From: Edwardsiella tarda ATCC 15947 = NBRC 105688
Lineage (GTDB): Bacteria; Pseudomonadota; Gammaproteobacteria; Enterobacterales; Enterobacteriaceae
Reading direction: 5' to 3'
NCBI RefSeq assembly: GCF_003113495.2
Contig: NZ_CP084506.1
Coordinates: forward strand, 248,001 to 312,000
DNA: 64,000 bases
The translations under genes and the position numbers were made by a program. Each line of letters starts with the position of its first letter. The stretch's first letter is position 1. Below are positions 30,586 through 42,156 of the stretch, in pieces. The notes under the pieces are model-generated. The model was not told where the DNA came from. It saw only the letters and a list, made by a program, of their open reading frames with translations, and searched no databases.

Positions 30586-31836
30586 GTGTCGCAGGATAAC
30601 AATTACAGTCAGGGGCCGGTCCCCTCATCGGCGCGTAAGGGCGCACTGGCATTAAGTTGTGTCATGCTGGGGCTGACCTTCTTTTCCGCCAGCATGTGGA
30701 CCGGCGGCACTCTCGGCACCGGACTTGGCTATCACGATTTTCTTCTCGCAGTACTCCTCGGTAATCTCCTCCTCGGTATCTACACTTCCACTCTCGGTTA
30801 TATCGGCGCAAAAACGGGCCTCACCACACATCTCTTGGCGCGCTTCTCCTTCGGCGTGAAGGGGTCTTGGTTGCCTTCGCTGCTGCTGGGCGGTACACAG
30901 GTCGGTTGGTTCGGTGTCGGGGTGGCGATGTTCGCCATTCCGGTCAGTAAGGCGACCGGACTGAATACCGAATGGTTGATCGCGCTCTCTGGGGTGTTGA
31001 TGACGGTGACCGTATTCTTTGGCATCTCGGCACTGACCATCTTGTCGGTGATCGCGGTGCCGGCCATCGCTCTGCTGGGGGGGTACTCGGTCTGGCTGGC
31101 GATTAATGGTATGGGTGGTCTGGATGTGCTGCGTGCGGTGACCCCGACGCAACCGTTAGACTTTAACCTGGCGTTGGCATTGGTGGTGGGCTCCTTTATC
31201 AGCGCCGGTACCCTGACTGCGGACTTCGTACGCTTTGGGCGTAATGCCAAGGTGGCGGTGTGGGTGACGATGGTCGCCTTCTTCCTGGGGAACTCGCTGA
31301 TGTTTGTCTTCGGCGCTACTGGCGCGGCAGCCTTGGGGATGGCGGACATCTCCGACGTGATGATCGCGCAAGGTCTGTTGCTACCGGCCATCGTGGTGCT
31401 GGGGTTGAATATCTGGACGACCAACGATAACGCGTTGTATGCCTCTGGTCTGGGGTTCGCCAACATTACCGGACTGTCGAGCAAGCTGCTCTCGGTGGCC
31501 AATGGCCTCATCGGTACCTTGTGTGCGCTGTGGTTGTATAACAATTTCGTCGGTTGGCTGACCTTCCTGTCGGCCGCCATCCCACCGATCGGGGGGGTGA
31601 TCATCGCCGACTACCTGATGCATCGCCATCGCTACCGTGATTTTGCCCGAGCCGAGATGGTGGCGGTAAACTGGAACGCGATCGCTGCGGTGGCCTTGGG
31701 CGTCGCCGCCGGTCACGGGCTACCCGGGATCGTGCCATTGAATGCCGTCTTAGGCGGTGCGTTGGGTTATTGCCTGCTGAGTCGCCTGTTCGGACGTCGT
31801 CAGCAGCGTGTATTGGAGGTGAGTCATGCAGAATGA
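30586..31836 (+). CDS. codB: Cytosine permease CodB
   Basis: 416 residues, GTG start five bases after AAGGAGG. It belongs to the nucleobase:cation symporter-1 family with about 12 membrane helices; [17 protein letters not shown] and [12 protein letters not shown] are family signatures. The N-terminus [19 protein letters not shown] is nearly that of E. coli CodB. It imports cytosine for deamination by CodA, whose gene overlaps by 11 bases. Residues about 43-83 use only CTC/CTT for leucine, unlike the rest of the gene. Confidence 0.97.
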   Translation: MSQDNNYSQGPVPSSARKGALALSCVMLGLTFFSASMWTGGTLGTGLGYHDFLLAVLLGNLLLGIYTSTLGYIGAKTGLTTHLLARFSFGVKGSWLPSLLLGGTQVGWFGVGVAMFAIPVSKATGLNTEWLIALSGVLMTVTVFFGISALTILSVIAVPAIALLGGYSVWLAINGMGGLDVLRAVTPTQPLDFNLALALVVGSFISAGTLTADFVRFGRNAKVAVWVTMVAFFLGNSLMFVFGATGAAALGMADISDVMIAQGLLLPAIVVLGLNIWTTNDNALYASGLGFANITGLSSKLLSVANGLIGTLCALWLYNNFVGWLTFLSAAIPPIGGVIIADYLMHRHRYRDFARAEMVAVNWNAIAAVALGVAAGHGLPGIVPLNAVLGGALGYCLLSRLFGRRQQRVLEVSHAE

Positions 31837-33109
31837 TCAGTATCAGGCCGTCATCAACGCCCGTCTCCCCGCGCGTGAAGGGTGGTGGCAGATTCGGTTA
31901 CAGGATGAGCGCATTGCCGCCGTCACGCCGCAGCCGGCATTACGCCCGGCGCAGGCAGGAGAGCTGGATGCGGAGCAGGGGTTGGTGGTACCGCCCTTTG
32001 TCGAGCCCCATATTCACCTCGATACCACGCAGACGGCGGGTCAACCGGCCTGGAATCAGTCGGGTACGCTATTTGAAGGTATCGAACGTTGGGCCGAGCG
32101 CAAGGCGCAGCTGACGCACGATGATGTCAAACAGCGCGCCTGGCAGACGCTAAAGTGGCAGATTGCTAACGGTATTCAGCATGTGCGCAGCCATGTCGAT
32201 GTCTCTGACCCAACGCTGACGGCGTTGAAGGCGATGCTGGAGGTGCGGCAAGAGGTGGCGCCCTGGGTCGATCTGCAATTGGTTGCCTTCCCACAGGAGG
32301 GGATCCTCTCCTATCCGAATGGTGAGGCGTTGCTCGAGGAGGCGCTGCGTCTCGGAGCCGATGTGGTCGGTGCGATCCCACACTTCGAGTTTACGCGTGA
32401 GTATGGCGTGGAGTCGCTGCATAAGGCGTTCGCCCTGGCACAGCGTTACGATCGTCTGGTGGATGTACACTGCGACGAGATCGACGATGAGCAGTCTCGC
32501 TTCGTCGAAACCGTGGCGGCGTTGGCGCATCGTGACGGCATGGGTGCGCGCGTGACCGCGAGTCATACCACGGCGATGCACTCCTATAATGGCGCCTATA
32601 CTTCGCGCCTGTTTCGGCTGTTTAAACTGTCGCAGATTAACTTTGTCGCTAATCCGCTGGTCAATATTCATCTCCAGGGGCGTTTCGACGATTATCCCAA
32701 GCGGCGGGGGATCACGCGGGTGAAGGAGATGCTCCAGGCGAAGATCAATGTCTGCTTCGGTCACGATGATGTCTTCGATCCGTGGTATCCGCTGGGAACC
32801 GCTAACATGCTGCAGGTGTTGCACATGGGGTTGCATGTCTGCCAGTTAATGGGCTATGGCCAGATCGATGAGGGGCTGGCGCTGATCGGCTCGCACAGTG
32901 CGCGTACCCTCAATTTAGCAGGGTATGGTGTGGAGCCGGGCTGCCGTGCCAGTTTATTGGTGCTACCGGCGGAGAGCGGCTTTGACGCCGTGCGTCGTCA
33001 GGTTCCGGTACGTTACTCCCTGCGTGATGGACGGCTGATCGCCGAGACGCGTCCGGCGCAGAGCCAGATCTACCTGGCGCAGGCCGAGTGCGTCGACTTC
33101 CGCCGTTAA
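31826..33109 (+). CDS. codA: Cytosine deaminase CodA
   Basis: 427 residues, the same length as E. coli CodA. It is an amidohydrolase barrel with metal ligands H62 and H64 ([12 protein letters not shown]), a central histidine in [12 protein letters not shown] and the catalytic aspartate in [14 protein letters not shown]. It converts cytosine to uracil and ammonia in pyrimidine salvage. It forms an operon with codB. Confidence 0.98.
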   Translation: MQNDQYQAVINARLPAREGWWQIRLQDERIAAVTPQPALRPAQAGELDAEQGLVVPPFVEPHIHLDTTQTAGQPAWNQSGTLFEGIERWAERKAQLTHDDVKQRAWQTLKWQIANGIQHVRSHVDVSDPTLTALKAMLEVRQEVAPWVDLQLVAFPQEGILSYPNGEALLEEALRLGADVVGAIPHFEFTREYGVESLHKAFALAQRYDRLVDVHCDEIDDEQSRFVETVAALAHRDGMGARVTASHTTAMHSYNGAYTSRLFRLFKLSQINFVANPLVNIHLQGRFDDYPKRRGITRVKEMLQAKINVCFGHDDVFDPWYPLGTANMLQVLHMGLHVCQLMGYGQIDEGLALIGSHSARTLNLAGYGVEPGCRASLLVLPAESGFDAVRRQVPVRYSLRDGRLIAETRPAQSQIYLAQAECVDFRR

Positions 33110-33125
33110 TCCAAGGTGTAATCAG

Positions 33126-33158
33126 ACAAAAACGGGGCCTGCATATGCAGGCCCCGTT
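33126..33158. terminator. Terminator between codA and tsgA
   Basis: A perfect 28-base palindrome (33131-33158, arms AACGGGGCCTGCAT/ATGCAGGCCCCGTT). On the minus strand it is followed by TTTTTGTCTG, a good terminator for tsgA; on the plus strand the T-tract is poor. Confidence 0.8.
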
Positions 33159-33181
33159 GCTATCTTGCGAAAGGGATCGCG

Positions 33182-34366
33182 TTACTTGGTCGCGTGGCCG
33201 TGTTGGCGATGCTTGGTGACGAAACCCAGCAGGACACACATGACAAAGACCACGAAGTAGAGGCCATTCGCGGTGGCCAGCGCGGCATGTGCCCCGCTGT
33301 GGGCAACGATCGGGCCGGTGACCACGAAGGTCAGCATGGTGCCGATGGTGCCGCAAGTCAGGATAAAGTTCACCAGCTTCGGAGAGGAGACCTTAGTCTG
33401 CTGTGAGCCGAGGGTGATCAGCGTGGTGTAGATGGCGCTGCTGACGAAGCCTAATCCCAGGATATACATGCTCAATAGGGCGCCTTGTTGGCTGCTGACG
33501 AACATGTACATCATGAAGGTCGAGAGTGCTGCTAGTACCGTGACGATGCGTTGCAAATCGAAGAAACGCAGCACGACGCTGAAGAACCACATGCCGACCA
33601 TATAGGCGGTCCAGAAGTTACTGACCAGGCTACCGGTCTCTTCGATGCTCATGCCGAAATGTTTAGCGGCATATTCGGGCACCCACTGAATGAAACCAAG
33701 CTGGCCGAGGATGTAGCACAGGGCGGCGATGGAGAGGAACAGAACGCCAATTCCCCACTTCTCTTTACTGACCGGCGTCTCGGTATTGGCCGCCTGCTTG
33801 CCCAGCTGCGGGAAGTCGGAGCATAGCGTCAGGATAAAGATGGCCAGATACAGTACACCGATGCAGGCATAGACCCAATACCAGGCGACGTGTTGCGCCA
33901 AGAGAGTGGCGGCAATGATCGGGAAGACCATCCCGGCCATACTAAAGAAGGAGTCGGTAAACAGTAGACGAGAACCACGCTGACGGCCCGTGTAAATATG
34001 GGTGATCAGGAAGGTCCCGATGGACATGGTGATCCCGCTGACGACCCCGAGCACAAACATGCAGGCGGAGAAGACTGCCAGGTTATGGCCAACCATCAGA
34101 CCTGCGATGGCGAGGATCATTAGAATGAAGCCGAAGATCAACTGACGCTTGAGGGGGATGATCTCCATCAGCCAAGCGTTAAGGAAAATAGAAACCAAAA
34201 TCCCGGTATTGAGGAATGTAAAAGTATTACTCATGCTGGAGATCGGCAGATTGAAATACTCTGCGATATTTCCCATCACCATCCCGGTGACAATCACCAA
34301 TGCGCCGGTAAGCGCATAGGAGAAGAAACTGATCCATGTTAGGCGAATGCGGTTACTGTCGGTCAT
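33182..34366 (-). CDS. tsgA: Major facilitator superfamily transporter TsgA
   Basis: 394 residues from [21 protein letters not shown], the normal TsgA N-terminus; 20 codons of open frame upstream are not conserved. Twelve membrane helices are expected. [16 protein letters not shown] and [16 protein letters not shown] are family landmarks. Its substrate is not established; the Salmonella gene was named for a screen involving tellurite and selenite. In E. coli it lies between nirB and ppiA; here it lies between codA and ppiA. Confidence 0.94.
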   Translation of the reverse strand: MTDSNRIRLTWISFFSYALTGALVIVTGMVMGNIAEYFNLPISSMSNTFTFLNTGILVSIFLNAWLMEIIPLKRQLIFGFILMILAIAGLMVGHNLAVFSACMFVLGVVSGITMSIGTFLITHIYTGRQRGSRLLFTDSFFSMAGMVFPIIAATLLAQHVAWYWVYACIGVLYLAIFILTLCSDFPQLGKQAANTETPVSKEKWGIGVLFLSIAALCYILGQLGFIQWVPEYAAKHFGMSIEETGSLVSNFWTAYMVGMWFFSVVLRFFDLQRIVTVLAALSTFMMYMFVSSQQGALLSMYILGLGFVSSAIYTTLITLGSQQTKVSSPKLVNFILTCGTIGTMLTFVVTGPIVAHSGAHAALATANGLYFVVFVMCVLLGFVTKHRQHGHATK

Positions 34367-34785
34367 AGCAAGGCCTATCTCAGTATAAAAAGAGAAATGT
34401 GAATTATTCGTGTGTTGATCGGACAAGAAGGGTCGATTTCACGAAGCGGGCGAATCCTAACATAGCCACAGCTGTTTTTTGTGATATGAATCGATTTTTC
34501 AATGCAAAGAAAAAGTTTGTTACTTAAAAAATTGAGATGTAATTGGGTGTCGAGGGTAAAGAGCACGGCGTGTGTGCTGCATGGGCGGAATTTCAGACAG
34601 GTACAACTTGCCCTAGGTGAGAATTCGGGTAGGGTGAGGTGGGCGACGGCGTAGCGTCGCCCAGGATAGTCGCCAGGTAAATGTGAGTAAATGGGTGGCT
34701 ATCGCCCCATGGGCTATTTAGAATCATTACGCTATCCTGTTGTTTTTATGCTTTTGACAAAGCCGGTCAGATAAAGGAAGTTTTC
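34367..34785. other. tsgA-ppiA divergent intergenic region
   Basis: 419 bases, AT-rich, with no gene seen. TGTGATATGAATCGAT (34480-34495) resembles one arm of a CRP site with a poor second arm. The ppiA promoter must lie in the last 150 bases; TTGACA at 34754-34759 has no good -10 partner. Ribosome-binding GGAAG precedes ppiA. Confidence 0.4.
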
Positions 34786-35352
34786 ATGTTCAAAAGAATC
34801 GTCATTACCCTGGTTACCCTATTCTCGCTGGCCGTGATGGCCCCGGCCGCACTGGCAGCGAATACACGCGTCATGCTGACAACCAGCGCCGGTAACATCG
34901 AATTGGAGCTGTATAATCAGAAGGCGCCGGTGACGGTCGACAACTTCCTCGGTTACGTCAACAGCGGTTTCTATAACGGTACTCTCTTTCACCGAGTGAT
35001 CCCTGGCTTTATGATCCAGGGGGGCGGATTTACTGCGGCGATGCAGCAGAAGCCGACTCAGGCACCGATCAAGAATGAAGCGGATAACGGCTTGCGTAAC
35101 TTGCGCGGTACCATCGCGATGGCGCGCACTGCCGAGAAGGACAGCGCGACCAGCCAGTTCTTTATCAATGTGGCCGATAATGCCTTCCTCGATCACGGCC
35201 AGCGCGACTTTGGTTATGCCGTATTCGGTAAAGTGATCAAAGGGATGGATATCGTCGACAAGATTTCCCAAGTCCGTACCGAAAACGTCGGCCCTTACCA
35301 GAATGTTCCGGTGAAACCGATCGTTATCACCTCGGCGGCGGTGATAAAGTGA
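34786..35352 (+). CDS. ppiA: Periplasmic peptidyl-prolyl cis-trans isomerase A (cyclophilin)
   Basis: 188 residues with a signal peptide (1-24, cleavage after ALA). The cyclophilin core holds [15 protein letters not shown] (catalytic arginine and phenylalanine region), and the [19 protein letters not shown] segment is typical of bacterial periplasmic forms. It speeds proline isomerisation during folding of exported proteins. E. coli has fic and yhfG between ppiA and pabA; here they are absent. Confidence 0.97.
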   Translation: MFKRIVITLVTLFSLAVMAPAALAANTRVMLTTSAGNIELELYNQKAPVTVDNFLGYVNSGFYNGTLFHRVIPGFMIQGGGFTAAMQQKPTQAPIKNEADNGLRNLRGTIAMARTAEKDSATSQFFINVADNAFLDHGQRDFGYAVFGKVIKGMDIVDKISQVRTENVGPYQNVPVKPIVITSAAVIK

Positions 35353-35387
35353 GCCATGCACGACACCTGTCGTGAGTCACATGATGC

Positions 35388-35409
35388 ACGGGCGCCTAAT
35401 GGCGCCCGT
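35388..35409. terminator. Hairpin between ppiA and pabA, probable terminator
   Basis: Arms ACGGGCGCC and GGCGCCCGT with a TAAT loop, located between convergent genes and only four bases from the pabA stop. It lacks a T-tract on both sides, so termination efficiency is uncertain. Confidence 0.5.
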
Positions 35410-35413
35410 GGCG

Positions 35414-35989
35414 TTACTGGCGTAGGAAGTTTTGTAGCAAAGCGTGCCCCTGCTCGCTGAGGATGCTTTCTGGATGGAATTGCACGCCCTCCAGGGCCAG
35501 CGAGGTATGGCGGATTCCCATGATCTCATCCCGCCGCCCATCGCGCTCGCTCCAGGCCGTTACCGCCAAGCAGGGGGGAAGGCTCTCCCAGTCTATGATC
35601 AGCGAATGATAGCGCGTTACCGTCAGCGGGTTATTTAAGCCCTGGAAGACGCCTTGATTGTCATGGCGGATGACGCTGGTCTTACCATGCATCACCTGAC
35701 GTGCGCGTATCACCCGTGCCCCGAATACCTGCCCCAGCGCCTGGTGCCCCAGGCAGACGCCCAATACCGGTACCCGTCCCGCGAGATGACCAATGGCGGC
35801 CAAGGAGATCCCCGCCTCATCGGGGGTACCCGGTCCGGGCGAGATCACCACATGCGATGGCGCCAAGGCGTCAATCTGCGCCAGCGTTAATTCATCGTTA
35901 CGTTTGACCAAGACCTCGGCATCGAGCTGGCAAAAGTATTGATACAGGTTGTAGGTAAACGAGTCGTAGTTGTCGATCAACAGTAGCAT
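35414..35989 (-). CDS. pabA: Aminodeoxychorismate synthase, glutamine amidotransferase subunit
   Basis: 191 residues from [19 protein letters not shown]; a 48-codon extension is not conserved. The class I amidotransferase triad is C79 ([11 protein letters not shown]), H170 and E172 (VQFHPESIL). With PabB it makes aminodeoxychorismate for folate synthesis. No clear ribosome-binding site precedes the ATG. It is divergent from argD. Confidence 0.96.
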   Translation of the reverse strand: MLLLIDNYDSFTYNLYQYFCQLDAEVLVKRNDELTLAQIDALAPSHVVISPGPGTPDEAGISLAAIGHLAGRVPVLGVCLGHQALGQVFGARVIRARQVMHGKTSVIRHDNQGVFQGLNNPLTVTRYHSLIIDWESLPPCLAVTAWSERDGRRDEIMGIRHTSLALEGVQFHPESILSEQGHALLQNFLRQ

Positions 35990-36094
35990 GGCGTGGCACG
36001 GGATTAACGAGAAAGGGAGATGATAAAGCATACGCAGGGGAAATTCAGCCCAGCATACCGTTCGGCGTGATACGCCGAGAATTTGATTGACGCC

Positions 36095-36126
36095 GCATGA
36101 TTTATTATGCGTATATCTTGCATATA
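36095..36126 (+). promoter_or_regulatory. Possible tandem ARG boxes upstream of argD
   Basis: Two overlapping dyads, GCATGATTTATTATGC (36095-36110) and TATGCGTATATCTTGCATA (36106-36124), lie about 45-70 bases before the argD start. Their AT-rich centres and TGCAT/ATGC ends resemble ArgR operators, and argD is an ArgR target in enterobacteria. Match to the consensus is partial. Confidence 0.35.
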
Positions 36127-36127
36127 A

Positions 36128-37397
<1,270 letters not shown>

Positions 37398-37404
37398 CTT
37401 GGGG

Positions 37405-39330
37405 TTACGGGGCATCGTTAAATGCGCGGGTCATCTCTTCCAGTTGCTCCTGCGCGTCGAGCCAACAGAGTTCGGCCTCCTCCAAGCCGGCCTTGGCCTG
37501 ACTTTGTCGCTGTAGGATCTCGTTTAACTCCCCCTTCCGGGCAGGGTCGTACAGCGCGCTGTCGGACAGACGCTCCTCCAGTTCGCTCAGTTGGGCGGCG
37601 AACGTCTCCATCCGCTTCTCTTGGGCGGTGATCTGCTTGCGTAGCGGCTGTGTTTGGCTACGGAACTCGGCCTCGCGCCGCTTCTGATCCTTACGCGCCT
37701 GAGCACTATTGACCGCTAGCCCACCTTCTTGCTCTGTTGTCGAGCTCTGGTTCTCTTGCCGTTGCCACTCGCTCAACCACTGCTGGTAATCTTCGAGGTC
37801 ACCGGCGAAGGGTTCGACCTGACCATCGTGCACCAGATAGAGGTCGTCGGTGGTCGAACGTAACAGGTGGCGATCGTGCGAGACCACGACCAGCGCGCCT
37901 TCGAAGTCGATCAATGCTTCGGTCAGCGCCTGACGCATATCCAGATCCAGGTGGTTGGTCGGCTCGTCGAGCAGCAGTAGGTTGGGACGCTGCCAGACGA
38001 TCAGTGCCAGCACCAGGCGCGCCTTCTCCCCACCGGAGAAACGCTGTGTCGCCTCCCCGACCTTATCGCCGTTGAAGCCAAAGCCGCCCAAGTAGTCTCG
38101 TAACTGTTGTTCGCTCTCCTGTGGCGCCAGACGGGCCAAATGTTGTAATGGCGACTCATCGGCGCGCAGGTATTCCAGCTGATGCTGGGCGAAGTAGCCC
38201 AGGCGTACGCCCTTCGCCAGGCCAACCTCACCATGCTGAGGGGCCAATTCACCGGCTAGCAGTTTGATTAACGTCGACTTACCGGCCCCGTTACGCCCCA
38301 ACAAGCCAATGCGTGAGCCGGGAACCAGATTGAGTTTGATCGAGGCGAGTACCGTGTGGTCACCGTATCCCGCGCTGACCTGCTCCATACGCAGCAGTGG
38401 CGTCGGTAGGCTTTCCGGCGGGCGGAAGCTGAAGTGGAAGGGGTTGTCGACATGGGCGGGCGCGATGCGCTCCATCCGTTCGAGCATCTTCACGCGGCTC
38501 TGTGCCTGCTTGGCCTTGCTGGCCTTTGCCTTAAAGCGGTCGATATAACCCTGGAGATGGGCGATGCGTTGCTGTTGGCTCTGATACATCGCCTGCTGCT
38601 GCGCCAGCTTGCTGGCACGCTGTAGCTCGAAAGAGGAGTAGTTGCCGCTATACTCAAACAATTGTTGTTGCTCAATATGGATGATCTTGTCCACGATCGG
38701 GTCGAGGAAGTCGCGGTCATGAGAGATCAGGATCAGCGTCCCGGGGTAGCTTTTTAACCAGCGCTCTAGCCAGATCACCGCATCCAGATCCAGGTGGTTG
38801 GTCGGTTCATCCAGCAGTAACAGATCGGAGCGGCACAACAGGGCTTGCGCCAGGTTAAGGCGCATGCGCCAGCCGCCGGAGAAGGATTTGACCGGTTGCA
38901 GCAGTTGCTCCTGGCTGAAGCCGAGTCCATGCAACAGGCTGGAGGCGCGGGCACGAATGGTCCAGGCGGCGATCGCATCCAGCTTGCCGTGGATCAGGGC
39001 GATGGCGTTACCGTCGTTGCGCAGGTTGGCCTCTTCGAGCTGGCGCTCCAATTGGCGGAACTCCCGATCGCCATCGAGGACATACTCCAGTGCCGGCGTC
39101 TCCAGGGCTGGTGTCTCCTGGTTAACCCAGGCCATCGCCCAGTTTGCCGGGAGGTTGGCGCTGCCACCGTCGGCGCTCAACTCCTGCTTTAACAGCGCCA
39201 GTAGCGTTGATTTCCCACAGCCATTCTTCCCGACCAGGCCTACCTTCTGGCCGGGGTTGATCGTTGCCGAGGCGTTATCCAGCAGCACGCGTGTGCCGCG
39301 ACGAATTTGTAGCGATGAGAAAACAATCAT
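37405..39330 (-). CDS. yheS: ABC-F family ATPase YheS
   Basis: 641 residues (E. coli 637). Two ABC domains without membrane segments: Walker A GKNGCGKST at 34-42 and GRNGAGKSTL near 345, signature motifs SGGWRMRLN and SGGEKARLV, and two LLLLDEPTNHLD Walker B motifs. The interdomain linker and charged coiled-coil C-terminus are typical of ABC-F proteins that act on the ribosome E site. Its exact role is unclear; E. coli YheS has been linked to relief of nascent-chain stalling. Confidence 0.95.
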   Translation of the reverse strand: MIVFSSLQIRRGTRVLLDNASATINPGQKVGLVGKNGCGKSTLLALLKQELSADGGSANLPANWAMAWVNQETPALETPALEYVLDGDREFRQLERQLEEANLRNDGNAIALIHGKLDAIAAWTIRARASSLLHGLGFSQEQLLQPVKSFSGGWRMRLNLAQALLCRSDLLLLDEPTNHLDLDAVIWLERWLKSYPGTLILISHDRDFLDPIVDKIIHIEQQQLFEYSGNYSSFELQRASKLAQQQAMYQSQQQRIAHLQGYIDRFKAKASKAKQAQSRVKMLERMERIAPAHVDNPFHFSFRPPESLPTPLLRMEQVSAGYGDHTVLASIKLNLVPGSRIGLLGRNGAGKSTLIKLLAGELAPQHGEVGLAKGVRLGYFAQHQLEYLRADESPLQHLARLAPQESEQQLRDYLGGFGFNGDKVGEATQRFSGGEKARLVLALIVWQRPNLLLLDEPTNHLDLDMRQALTEALIDFEGALVVVSHDRHLLRSTTDDLYLVHDGQVEPFAGDLEDYQQWLSEWQRQENQSSTTEQEGGLAVNSAQARKDQKRREAEFRSQTQPLRKQITAQEKRMETFAAQLSELEERLSDSALYDPARKGELNEILQRQSQAKAGLEEAELCWLDAQEQLEEMTRAFNDAP

Positions 39331-39490
39331 AAAGCGTCGTCTATTGAGTGTGTGTTAAATTGGCGTTGTGGCGACGTAAATAACGCGGCGAGGTAACGGC
39401 GATATGCGGCGCTATTCTGTCTTTCTGGGTCGCATGGTAGCCGAAAAGTCCGGCAATGACGACGTTCTGAGGTAGTGAGGAGAATGAACC

Positions 39491-40051
39491 ATGTCGCAGC
39501 CGCCGAAGGTGTTGCTGATTTATGCCCACCCCGAGTCACCGTCCTCCATTGCCAATCAGGTGTTGTTACAGGCCGCTCGGCCGTTGGAAAACGTGACCAT
39601 CCACGATCTATACGCCCAGTATCCAGACTTCTTTATCGATATTTATCATGAGCAAAGTCTGTTGCGAGAGCATCAGGTCATCGTGTTTCAGCACCCCTTA
39701 TATAATTACAGTTGTCCCGCCTTGCTGAAGGAGTGGCTGGATCGCGTCTTAGCGCGCGGCTTTGCCAGTGGGGTAGGGGGATACGCCCTACGTGATAAAT
39801 ATTGGCGCTCGGTGGTGACAACCGGCGAACCCGAGGGAGCTTACCAGGTGGCAGGCTACAACCATTACACCATGCGTGAAGTGTTGCGCCCATTCGAATT
39901 GACGGCGTTGCGTTGCCATATGCACTGGTTGGCACCCTTGACCATCTATTGGGCCCGTCGCCAGAAGATGGCGGTGTTGCACGCCCAGGCACAGGCATAT
40001 GCCGACTGGCTGGCGGCCCCCTTATCGATAGGAGGGCTCGATGCCGTCTGA
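39491..40051 (+). CDS. kefG: KefG, quinone oxidoreductase-like ancillary subunit of KefB
   Basis: 186 residues (E. coli 184), flavodoxin-like NQO1 family: [20 protein letters not shown] binds FMN phosphate, and [21 protein letters not shown] is the family signature. KefG is required for full KefB activity. The gene overlaps kefB by 11 bases and is divergent from yheS. Confidence 0.96.
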   Translation: MSQPPKVLLIYAHPESPSSIANQVLLQAARPLENVTIHDLYAQYPDFFIDIYHEQSLLREHQVIVFQHPLYNYSCPALLKEWLDRVLARGFASGVGGYALRDKYWRSVVTTGEPEGAYQVAGYNHYTMREVLRPFELTALRCHMHWLAPLTIYWARRQKMAVLHAQAQAYADWLAAPLSIGGLDAV

Positions 40052-41864
40052 TCCCTCTTTACTGCCAGCGGTGGTGCTGTTTCTGTTTGCCGCCGTGCTG
40101 GCGGTACCGATCGCGCGTCGTCTCGGCATCGGTGCGGTACTCGGCTTTCTGATCGCCGGTATCGTCATCGGGCCGTGGGGGATTGGCTTGATCCGCGATG
40201 TGGAGGAGATCCTGCACTTCTCTGAGATGGGGGTGGTCTTCCTATTATTCATCATCGGGCTGGAATTGAATCCCGCTAAGCTCTGGCGCTTGCGGCGCCT
40301 GATCTTCGGTACGGGTACCGCCCAGTTACTGTTGAGCGCATTGCTGCTCGGTGGGCTACTGATAGCCACCGGTTTCGCCTGGCAGGCGGCGGTCATCGGT
40401 GGAGTCGGTCTGGCCATGTCGTCGACGGCGATGGCACTCCAGATAATGCGAGAAAAGGGGATGAACCGTAACCCGGGCGGACGTCTCGGATTCGCGGTGC
40501 TGTTGTTCCAGGATATCGCGGTGGTACCGGCGCTGGCATTGATGCCGATCCTGGCCGGAGGCGAAGATCAGGCGATCAACTGGGGTCATATCGCGCTGAA
40601 GATCGGTGCGCTGGCGGGGATTTGGGTCGGTGGCCGCCTGTTGCTGCGTCCGCTGTTTCACTATATCGCGGCGACCGGGGTAAGGGAGATTTTTACCGCT
40701 GCCGCCCTTCTGGTGGTGTTGGGCTCGGCGCTATTGATGGATGCCTTGGGTTTCTCTATGGCGTTGGGTACCTTCATCGCCGGGGTATTACTTGCGGAGA
40801 GTGAGTTTCAGCATGAGCTGGAGATCGCCATCGAACCCTTCAAGGGGTTGTTGTTAGGGTTGTTCTTCATGTCGGTGGGGATGGCGCTCAATCTGGGCGT
40901 ATTGTACGCCTATTGGCAATCGATCCTGTTGGCGGTGGCGGCGCTGGTGGTGATAAAGAGCATGGTGCTGTACCTACTTGCCTGGTTGTCGGGGGTGCGT
41001 AGCGTCGTTCGTCTTCAGTTTGCGGCGGTGTTGAGTCAAGGGGGGGAGTTCGCCTTCGTGTTGTTTTCTGCCGCCGCGGCACAGCGGGTGCTGAGTGCGG
41101 AGCAGAGCGCCTTGCTGCTGGTGGTGGTGACACTCTCGATGATGACCACGCCACCGTTGATGCAGTTGCTTGACCGCCTGTTGGCGCAGCGCTTGAATCC
41201 GCCGGAAGAGAGTACGGAGGCGCCCTATGTGGCCGATGATGAACCCCAGGTGATCTTGGTCGGTTTTGGCCGCTTTGGTCAGGTGATCGGACGGCTGTTG
41301 ATGGCGAATCAGACGCGGGTCACCGTGCTAGAGCGCGATGTCAGCGTGGTCAGCATGATGCGTCGCTACGGCTATAAGGTGTATTACGGTGATGCGACGC
41401 AGTTGGACCTGTTACAGGCGGCGGGGGCGCAGCGGGCAGAGGCCATCGTCATCACCTGCAATGAACCGGAAGAGACCATGGCGGTGGTACATCTCTGTCA
41501 ACAGCACTTTCCACATCTGCGCATCTTGGCGCGCGCGCGTGGGCGGGTCGAGGCGCATGAGTTGTTACAGGCGGGCGTGAGCCAGTTTACGCGCGAGACC
41601 TTCTCCAGCGCTTTGGAGTTGGGACGCAAGACGTTGGTTGAGACGGGAATGCATCCGCATCAAGCCTATCGTGCTCAGCAACATTTTCGCCGTTTGGATA
41701 TGCGTATGCTGCGTGAGCTGATGCCACATCGTCAGGGGGATGTGGCGCAGATCTCGCGTATTCGTGAGGCGCGGCGTGAGTTGGAGGAGATCTTCCAGCG
41801 CGAGATGCAGCATGAGCAGCTCCAGATGAATGATTGGGATGAGGAGTGGAAGGAGGAGAAATGA
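40041..41864 (+). CDS. kefB: Glutathione-regulated potassium efflux antiporter KefB
   Basis: 607 residues (E. coli 601). The N-terminal CPA2 antiporter domain has about 12-13 helices (1-380); the C-terminal KTN/RCK domain (from about 398) begins [17 protein letters not shown], a Rossmann nucleotide site that binds glutathione and adducts. It protects against electrophiles such as methylglyoxal by K+ efflux and cytoplasmic acidification. GGAGG precedes the start inside kefG. Confidence 0.97.
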   Translation: MPSDPSLLPAVVLFLFAAVLAVPIARRLGIGAVLGFLIAGIVIGPWGIGLIRDVEEILHFSEMGVVFLLFIIGLELNPAKLWRLRRLIFGTGTAQLLLSALLLGGLLIATGFAWQAAVIGGVGLAMSSTAMALQIMREKGMNRNPGGRLGFAVLLFQDIAVVPALALMPILAGGEDQAINWGHIALKIGALAGIWVGGRLLLRPLFHYIAATGVREIFTAAALLVVLGSALLMDALGFSMALGTFIAGVLLAESEFQHELEIAIEPFKGLLLGLFFMSVGMALNLGVLYAYWQSILLAVAALVVIKSMVLYLLAWLSGVRSVVRLQFAAVLSQGGEFAFVLFSAAAAQRVLSAEQSALLLVVVTLSMMTTPPLMQLLDRLLAQRLNPPEESTEAPYVADDEPQVILVGFGRFGQVIGRLLMANQTRVTVLERDVSVVSMMRRYGYKVYYGDATQLDLLQAAGAQRAEAIVITCNEPEETMAVVHLCQQHFPHLRILARARGRVEAHELLQAGVSQFTRETFSSALELGRKTLVETGMHPHQAYRAQQHFRRLDMRMLRELMPHRQGDVAQISRIREARRELEEIFQREMQHEQLQMNDWDEEWKEEK

Positions 41865-42049
41865 AGCGACGTTTTATCGCCGGGGCGCGTTGTCCGGCCT
41901 GTCATGCCATGGATAGCTTGGCGCTATGGCGCGATGCTCAGGGCGAGCAGGTGCAGTGTGTGCGTTGTGGTCATCGGCTGGCTTCACCCACTTCGCCATC
42001 GGAGGATCCCCTGGCGTCGGAACAGTTGATTGGGCGTTTTAAGCCTTAG
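41861..42049 (+). CDS. yheV: YheV family zinc-ribbon protein
   Basis: 62 residues; starts in the kefB stop (ATGA) after AGGAGG. Two CxxC pairs (RCPACHAMD and QCVRCGHRL) form a zinc ribbon, and the RRFIAGA opening and EQLIGRF ending match E. coli YheV (66 residues). Function unknown; it is always next to kefB or slyD in enterobacteria. Confidence 0.92.
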   Translation: MKRRFIAGARCPACHAMDSLALWRDAQGEQVQCVRCGHRLASPTSPSEDPLASEQLIGRFKP

Positions 42050-42156
42050 GGGAGGAAACGGGTGCGGTAGCGCAGCTTTTTTCATCCCGAACAGTACAGT
42101 AGCGCGAAATTCCGCTACAATCCGCACGGATTACGTTTCAAACGCTAGGAGATATC

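Noticed and set aside
34480..34495. CRP site between tsgA and ppiA
   Set aside because: Only one half (TGTGA) fits well; the second half TCGAT is poor, so it is mentioned but not called as a site.
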